Below the pieces are notes generated by a model. The model saw only the letters and a list, made by a program, of their open reading frames with translations. It did not search any database and was not told the origin of the DNA. From an uncultured Eubacteriales bacterium (lineage in GTDB: Bacteria; Bacillota; Clostridia; Christensenellales; QAND01), in NCBI GenBank assembly GCA_900546685.1, contig UREB01000052.1, forward strand, positions 1 to 9,766: a stretch of DNA of 9,766 bases. The letters are read 5' to 3'. Both the position numbers and the translations under genes were made by a program. Positions 6,811-9,766 of the stretch are shown one piece after another (the stretch's first letter is position 1; each line of letters begins with the position of its first letter).

Positions 6811-6959
6811 AGATAAATTCGAATGCATAGGAGGAAATTGCCCGTCTTTGATGATGGTCGCTATTTGAAAAGTGCAAAGTTTTCACGTTATCGGACCAGA
6901 GCACGTGCCTTTTTATGCGCTCTTTGCTGCGCTCAACCATTCCTCCAAATAGAAGAAGA
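6811..6959 (+). other. Intergenic stretch with an orphan ribosome-binding-site-like motif
   Basis: Between the flavodoxin stop and the terminator there is no convincing gene. AGGAGG at 6830-6835 is followed by a TTG only two bases away and by an ATG at 6851 whose frame ends after five codons. It may be the remnant of a lost gene start, or chance. Confidence 0.4.
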
Positions 6960-6990
6960 GACCGAAATCCAGCGATTTCGGTCTTTTTTT
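6960..6990 (+). terminator. Terminator of the redox operon
   Basis: GACCGAAATC (6960-6969) pairs perfectly with GATTTCGGTC (6974-6983) over a CAGC loop, followed by seven T residues. No other strong hairpin was seen between the operon promoter and here, so 3077-6810 is probably one transcription unit. Confidence 0.95.
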
Positions 6991-7090
6991 ACGGGTTTGT
7001 GTTACAAAAAAATATCAAGAGTTTTAGCAGGGACTGTGTGTCTGCATCCCCCCGGAAAAGGAGACGCAGCGGATGAGTGCGCCGATAAGT

Positions 7091-7124
7091 TAAAAACGCC
7101 GCAAGCAATGTGAAGCTTGCGGCG
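7091..7124 (-). terminator. Terminator of the tRNA-Pro gene
   Basis: CGCCGCAAGC (7097-7106) and GCTTGCGGCG (7115-7124) form a perfect 10-bp stem with an 8-base loop. On the minus strand it is followed by TTTTTA (7096-7091), three bases past the tRNA CCA end. The stretch 6991-7090 just before it shows nothing recognisable. Confidence 0.9.
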
Positions 7125-7127
7125 ACG

Positions 7128-7204
7128 TGGTCGAGGTGACAGGATTTGAACCTGCGGCCTTTTGGTCCCGAACCAAACGCGCTACCAAGCTGCGCTACAC
7201 CTCG
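7128..7204 (-). tRNA. tRNA-Pro, anticodon CGG
   Basis: Read on the minus strand, the 7-bp acceptor CGAGGTG (from 7204) pairs with CACCTCG, followed by discriminator A and an encoded CCA (7130-7128). The D arm has AGCGCAGCTTGGTAGCGC. The anticodon stem TTTGG/CCAAA encloses TTCGGGA, giving anticodon CGG, which reads the proline codon CCG. The T arm has the canonical GGTTCAAATCC. All arms are standard; the gene stands alone with its own promoter and terminator. Confidence 0.97.
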
Positions 7205-7234
7205 AAAACAACTCTTACTATCAGAGACTAGATC

Positions 7235-7263
7235 ATGATATAGTATTTTTGCAGGGTTGTCAA
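7235..7263 (-). promoter_or_regulatory. Promoter of the tRNA-Pro gene
   Basis: On the minus strand a perfect TTGACA (7263-7258) and TATCAT (7240-7235, five of six) are separated by 17 bases. The -10 ends 30 bases before the mature tRNA 5' end. This is the strongest vegetative promoter seen in the window, as expected for a tRNA. Confidence 0.85.
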
Positions 7264-7324
7264 GAGAAGAAAACGCAAAAATTGATATGCGATTGAATGA
7301 ATTTCTATTTTTGGGAAACAGAGG

Positions 7325-7364
7325 AAAAACTCAAAATAAACGATGAGTGATAGTTAGCCTATCA
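7325..7364 (-). terminator. Weak candidate terminator after the first Spo0A_C-like gene
   Basis: Two short hairpins follow or overlap the stop codon on the minus strand: a 6-bp TGATAG/CTATCA stem (7348-7364), then ACTCA/TGAGT (7348-7329) whose second arm leads into five T residues (7329-7325). Each stem is short, so this is only a candidate. Confidence 0.3.
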
Positions 7365-7736
7365 GCCTGAGGGAGAATCTAACTCGGCAAGGCTATATCG
7401 AATGTGGGTAGCCAATACAGAGACAAATTCTGAAACACTAGGGATCTCCTTGGCAGAGCGCTTAAAATATAGAAGAAATCTGTCGCTTGCTACACCCGAT
7501 TCATAGGCATCGATGATGGCGCGGCGCATGGCGCTTTCCACGGCACCGATGGATCGCTGATGTTTTTTGGCTACAGCAGGATAAAATTGCTCCATTACCT
7601 CGGAGAGATATTCCGGATGCGCCAGGGCAAGTGTGATGCTGGTACACAGGTAACGATGACCTGCACAATGATGGCGGATGCCAAAGGCCTGTAAATGATG
7701 GAAAATGGCTTTTTGCTTTTGTAGATCTGTAATCAT
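7362..7736 (-). CDS. Stand-alone Spo0A C-terminal-domain-like DNA-binding protein (copy 1)
   Basis: The whole 124-residue protein corresponds to the effector domain of Spo0A, the sporulation master regulator, without the phosphoacceptor receiver domain. Matches to Bacillus Spo0A, from memory, include FGIRHHCAGHRYL (Spo0A: IGVPAHIKGYLYL), then FYPAVAKKH followed by VESAMRRAIIDAYESG (Spo0A: LYPDIAKKF, then VERAIRHAIEVAWSRG) covering the recognition helix, and PSVSEFVSVLATHIR (Spo0A: PTNSEFIAMVADKLR). The start is the ATG at 7736, preceded by AAGGGGG seven bases upstream; the frame is open further upstream but no site supports a longer form. Lacking a receiver it cannot be switched by phosphorelay, so it may compete with or modulate Spo0A, or be constitutive. 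It is paralogous to the protein at 8681-9034, with about 50 identities in 110 aligned residues counted by hand. A possible promoter is TTGCTT-N16-TATGAT about 60 bases upstream. Confidence 0.85.
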   Translation of the reverse strand: MITDLQKQKAIFHHLQAFGIRHHCAGHRYLCTSITLALAHPEYLSEVMEQFYPAVAKKHQRSIGAVESAMRRAIIDAYESGVASDRFLLYFKRSAKEIPSVSEFVSVLATHIRYSLAELDSPSG

Positions 7737-7949
7737 ATTGTTTCCCCCTTGCATAAAATCGGTATCATAGAAAAAGACATTGGGCAAGCAAATCGTGATG
7801 GTTAGTTTCGATTCTGTATGTTTCTTTTTCTTTCTGCTTTGTTCCATTGAATTATACAAAAACCGCGTAAAAATATAGGATTTAATGACGAAAAGCGATC
7901 ATGAAAAAATGATGTAGATAGGCTATTTTTAGAAAGGGGAGACCCACAG

Positions 7950-8606
7950 TTGCCTTTTTTTAAATATGGGATAGAGGAAACGACATATCTGGCGAAAAAA
8001 GATAAGCGGCTGGGAGAGGTTATCGAGAAAATCGGGCTGATTCAGCGCGAAGTAATCCCTGATATGTTTCAGGCGCTGGTCAATTCCATCATCGGCCAGC
8101 AGATCTCCACAAAAGCGCAGAAAACGATTTGGAAACGCTTTACCGATGCGTTAGGAGAGGTGACGCCGGAAGGCCTTTTGGCGGTGCCCCCAGCAACGAT
8201 CCAACAGCTAGGCATTTCTGAGCGAAAGACAGCATACATTTTAGGAATCGCAGAGAAAGTGGCCGGTGGAGAACTAGATTTGGCGGCGCTTACCGAAAAA
8301 AGCGATGAAGAGGTGTGTAAGACGCTGAGTTCTCTAAAGGGCATAGGCATCTGGACGGCGGAAATGTTGATGATTTTTTCCATGCAGCGTCCAAATATCA
8401 TGAGCTATGGCGATTTGGCGCTGCATAGAGGGCTACGCATGCTGTATCATCACCGCTCTATTGATGAGAAAAAATTTAAGATGTATCACAAAAGGTTTAC
8501 GCCGTATGCAACAATAGCCAGTTTGTATCTTTGGGAAATTGCGGGCGGCGCTATACCCGGGATGCGTGATTATGCACCCAAAGGCTCCAAAAGGGAGAAA
8601 AAATAA
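7950..8606 (+). CDS. HhH-GPD base-excision DNA glycosylase, AlkA-like (3-methyladenine glycosylase II type)
   Basis: The enzyme removes alkylated bases from DNA by cutting the glycosidic bond. The start is TTG at 7950, chosen because AAAGGGGAG lies eight bases before it and no upstream in-frame start has such a site. The core QALVNSIIGQQISTKAQ (residues 43-59) is the usual first conserved block. The helix-hairpin-helix is SLKGIGIWTAEML, with Lys130 and GIGIWTA at 131-137, followed by the Gly/Pro-rich loop and the catalytic Asp155 in YGDLALHRGLRM. The length of 218 residues fits the short AlkA-like bacterial forms that lack the extra N-terminal domain of Escherichia coli AlkA. It lies between two Spo0A_C-like genes on the opposite strand, and its stop overlaps the T run of the terminator of the right-hand one. 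The exact base specificity is not readable here. Confidence 0.92.
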   Translation: MPFFKYGIEETTYLAKKDKRLGEVIEKIGLIQREVIPDMFQALVNSIIGQQISTKAQKTIWKRFTDALGEVTPEGLLAVPPATIQQLGISERKTAYILGIAEKVAGGELDLAALTEKSDEEVCKTLSSLKGIGIWTAEMLMIFSMQRPNIMSYGDLALHRGLRMLYHHRSIDEKKFKMYHKRFTPYATIASLYLWEIAGGAIPGMRDYAPKGSKREKK

Positions 8607-8662
8607 AGGGAACCACCAACGCGTTTGCCAGGTTGCGGCTGGCAGGTTCGTTGATGGCTCCC
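8597..8662 (-). terminator. Long hairpin terminator between convergent genes
   Basis: GGGAACCACCAACG (8608-8621) pairs with CGTTGATGGCTCCC (8649-8662) with two mismatches, and inside it TGCCAG (8626-8631) pairs perfectly with CTGGCA (8639-8644). On the minus strand the hairpin is followed by TTTATTTTTT, so it can terminate the Spo0A_C-like gene 20 bases upstream. That T run is the complement of the glycosylase's own Lys codons and stop. Confidence 0.7.
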
Positions 8663-8680
8663 GGGGGAAACAAAACGATA

Positions 8681-9034
8681 TTATATATCTCCGTACAACA
8701 ATCTGTGGACATTGCCGGTCATAAACTCTGAAACCGTAGGACACTCATGCGTATAGCGCAGAAAGATTTTATGGAATTGGTCCTTGCAATTGCCATGTTC
8801 ATATGCATCCACAATGGCTCTGCGCATCGAACTTTCCACTGCCGACGGGGTCGAGTGGTGAACCGCGGCCACTGCCGGATAAAACTTATCCGTCATTTCA
8901 TTGAGAATACCAGGCTGTTCCAAGGCCAATTGCAATCCGGTACACAGATAACGAAAACCGGCACTATGATGTTTAAAGCCGAATAACAATAACTGTGAAA
9001 ATACGAGTTTTTCAGTATCTACTGCATTCATCAT
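8681..9034 (-). CDS. Stand-alone Spo0A C-terminal-domain-like DNA-binding protein (copy 2)
   Basis: A 117-residue paralogue of the protein at 7362-7736, again consisting only of a Spo0A effector-type domain. Shared blocks are HHSAGFRYLCTGLQLALEQP, FYPAVA, SAVESSMRRAIVDAYEHG (recognition-helix region) and CPTVSEF. The ATG at 9034 is chosen because AGGGA lies eight bases before it; a GTG at 9040 is too close to that site, and the ATG at 9031 is an alternative. There is no receiver domain, membrane segment or second domain. The promoter region carries several Spo0A-box-like sites, unlike that of copy 1, which suggests control by Spo0A or autoregulation. What it regulates is unknown. The two copies flank a DNA glycosylase transcribed the other way, so they are not a single transcript. 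Confidence 0.85.
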   Translation of the reverse strand: MMNAVDTEKLVFSQLLLFGFKHHSAGFRYLCTGLQLALEQPGILNEMTDKFYPAVAAVHHSTPSAVESSMRRAIVDAYEHGNCKDQFHKIFLRYTHECPTVSEFMTGNVHRLLYGDI

Positions 9035-9060
9035 ATTCACGGTCCCTCTCTTTCAAGTCG

Positions 9061-9089
9061 ATTATCGTCAAAATTTGGTAACTAAGCAA
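9061..9089 (-). promoter_or_regulatory. Promoter of Spo0A_C-like copy 2
   Basis: On the minus strand TTGCTT (9089-9084) and GATAAT (9066-9061) are separated by 17 bases, 27 bases before the gene start. The hexamers match consensus at four and five positions. A Spo0A-box-like site overlaps the -10, and another lies just upstream of the -35. Confidence 0.6.
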
Positions 9090-9164
9090 GGACTTCGCCA
9101 AAATACGAGCATATTCCCTTAAATTCGTTGTATTTCGACATGAAACGACGGCCATTCGACAAAA
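9064..9164 (-). promoter_or_regulatory. Cluster of Spo0A-box-like sites (TGNCGAA)
   Basis: On the minus strand, in one orientation, there are TTTTGTCGAA (9164-9155, perfect 0A box), CATGTCGAA (9142-9134, core match), TTTTGGCGAA (9103-9094, core match) and TTTTGACGAT (9073-9064, one core mismatch). The known Bacillus 0A box is TGNCGAA, usually preceded by T residues. Three exact cores within 70 bases are unlikely by chance. They cover and precede the promoter of Spo0A_C-like copy 2. Confidence 0.65.
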
Positions 9165-9256
9165 TGTGTATTCTTTGGTGGGAGAAAAACGGGGGTTTTC
9201 CTTTTGATAAAGAAGAGGTAGGATAAAGATAGAAAGACAAAATGGAGGTGCTAGCT

Positions 9257-9766
9257 ATGGATCAACAGCAGGCTGTTCTACAAAACATTTTGACAAGGCG
9301 CAGTGTGAGAAAATACCAGCAAAAACCTATTCCGCATGATGTACTGGAAAAGATCTTGGAAGCAGGATTTTGGGCGCCCAGCGCCAGCAACCGCCAGACT
9401 TGGCATTTTACCGTGATGACAAACAAAGACACCATCGACAAATGGAACGAGGCCGGGAAACAATGGATGGCCCATTGCGGCAGGGAATCACAGCAAAGAA
9501 TTGGCCGAGACCCGGAACGGCATGTGTTTTTCCATGCGCCATGCGTCCTTTTGGTATCCTATAAAAAGGACCCAAGCTGGCACAGCAACTGGGGAGAGGT
9601 GGATACGGCCCTGGCCGCAGAAAACATCATGCTAGCCGCTCATGCCATGGGGCTGGGCAGCTGTTATATTGGATGGTTTACGCCTTGGCTAAAAAGCGGG
9701 GCCGCCGGCGAGCTGCTGCGGGATATGCCGTTGCCAGAGCATTACCAGCCGTTTCATTTCATTACA
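9257..9766 (+). CDS. Nitroreductase-family flavoprotein, 3' end beyond the window
   Basis: These proteins are FMN-dependent NAD(P)H oxidoreductases acting on nitroaromatics, quinones or similar acceptors, in the cytoplasm as dimers. The ATG at 9257 has GGAGG at 9244-9248, eight bases upstream. The frame is open for 170 codons to the last base of the window with no stop. Residues 14-20 (RRSVRKY) are the family's FMN-phosphate-binding RRSxR motif. FWAPSASNRQTWHF (38-51) is the following conserved block with PSASNxQ. HAPCVLLV leads into the helix WGEVDTALAAENIMLAAHAMGLGSCYIGW, the usual central helix and FMN-binding GLGSCYIGW segment. About 170 of the usual 180-220 residues are present. It is divergent from Spo0A_C-like copy 2 and shares the intergenic region with the Spo0A-box-like cluster; no clear promoter of its own was found. 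Confidence 0.9.
   Translation, partial: MDQQQAVLQNILTRRSVRKYQQKPIPHDVLEKILEAGFWAPSASNRQTWHFTVMTNKDTIDKWNEAGKQWMAHCGRESQQRIGRDPERHVFFHAPCVLLVSYKKDPSWHSNWGEVDTALAAENIMLAAHAMGLGSCYIGWFTPWLKSGAAGELLRDMPLPEHYQPFHFIT

Noticed and set aside
6823..7113. 96-codon plus-strand open frame after the last flavodoxin
   Set aside because: It runs through both the operon terminator and the tRNA terminator, and its start has no site at proper spacing.
7128..7204. tRNA-Pro as an integration site for a mobile element
   Set aside because: No integrase, no duplicated tRNA end and no mobile genes are seen nearby; the gene has its own normal promoter and terminator.
7886..7892. TGACGAA near the glycosylase and Spo0A_C-like copy 1 as an 0A box
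   Set aside because: A single core match is expected several times by chance in 10 kb, and it is not placed over a convincing promoter.

Overview
The window looks like chromosomal DNA of an anaerobic, spore-former-type Firmicute (Clostridia). Supporting signs are strong AGGAGG-type ribosome binding sites, a CarD/CdnL regulator, an EFR1-type flavodoxin-ferredoxin protein, several lipobox-bearing surface proteins, and two stand-alone DNA-binding proteins resembling the C-terminal domain of Spo0A. There are no phage, transposon or CRISPR signatures.

Layout. (1) 2-1450, minus strand: an FGGY-family sugar kinase interrupted by an in-frame TAG at codon 45. (2) 1735-2256, plus: a CarD/CdnL-like RNA-polymerase-binding regulator with an extended -10 promoter and a strong terminator. 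(3) 2521-6810: a redox island. A minus-strand MerR regulator (2521-2919) faces a plus-strand operon across a control region with a 19-bp-spacer MerR-type promoter, repeated CGGTTG operators and an opposing promoter for merR. The operon encodes an EFR1 flavodoxin/ferredoxin protein (frameshifted at an A8 run), a lipoprotein flavodoxin (frameshifted in its signal peptide, with a stop in its linker), a DUF4405-like histidine-rich membrane protein, a lipoprotein alpha/beta hydrolase and an intact lipoprotein flavodoxin. It ends at a perfect 10-bp-stem terminator at 6960-6990. (4) 7128-7204, minus: tRNA-Pro(CGG) with encoded CCA, its own promoter and terminator. (5) 7362-9034: two paralogous Spo0A_C-like proteins, both on the minus strand, flanking a plus-strand AlkA-type HhH-GPD DNA glycosylase that starts with TTG. 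(6) 9041-9256: an intergenic region carrying a run of Spo0A-box-like sites in front of the second Spo0A_C gene. (7) 9257 to the window end, plus: the start of a nitroreductase-family flavoprotein.

How it may work together. The redox island reads as a MerR-inducible, mostly membrane or surface-located flavin electron-transfer set: two lipoprotein flavodoxins outside the membrane, a probable haem-binding membrane protein, and a cytoplasmic flavodoxin/ferredoxin partner. Its first two genes carry lesions, so in this strain the module is probably partly decayed, unless the homopolymer changes are sequencing errors. The most unusual regulatory signal is the pair of receiver-less Spo0A_C-like proteins, with TGNCGAA boxes clustered over the promoter of one of them. 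All functions are inferred from motifs read by eye; no database search was run.
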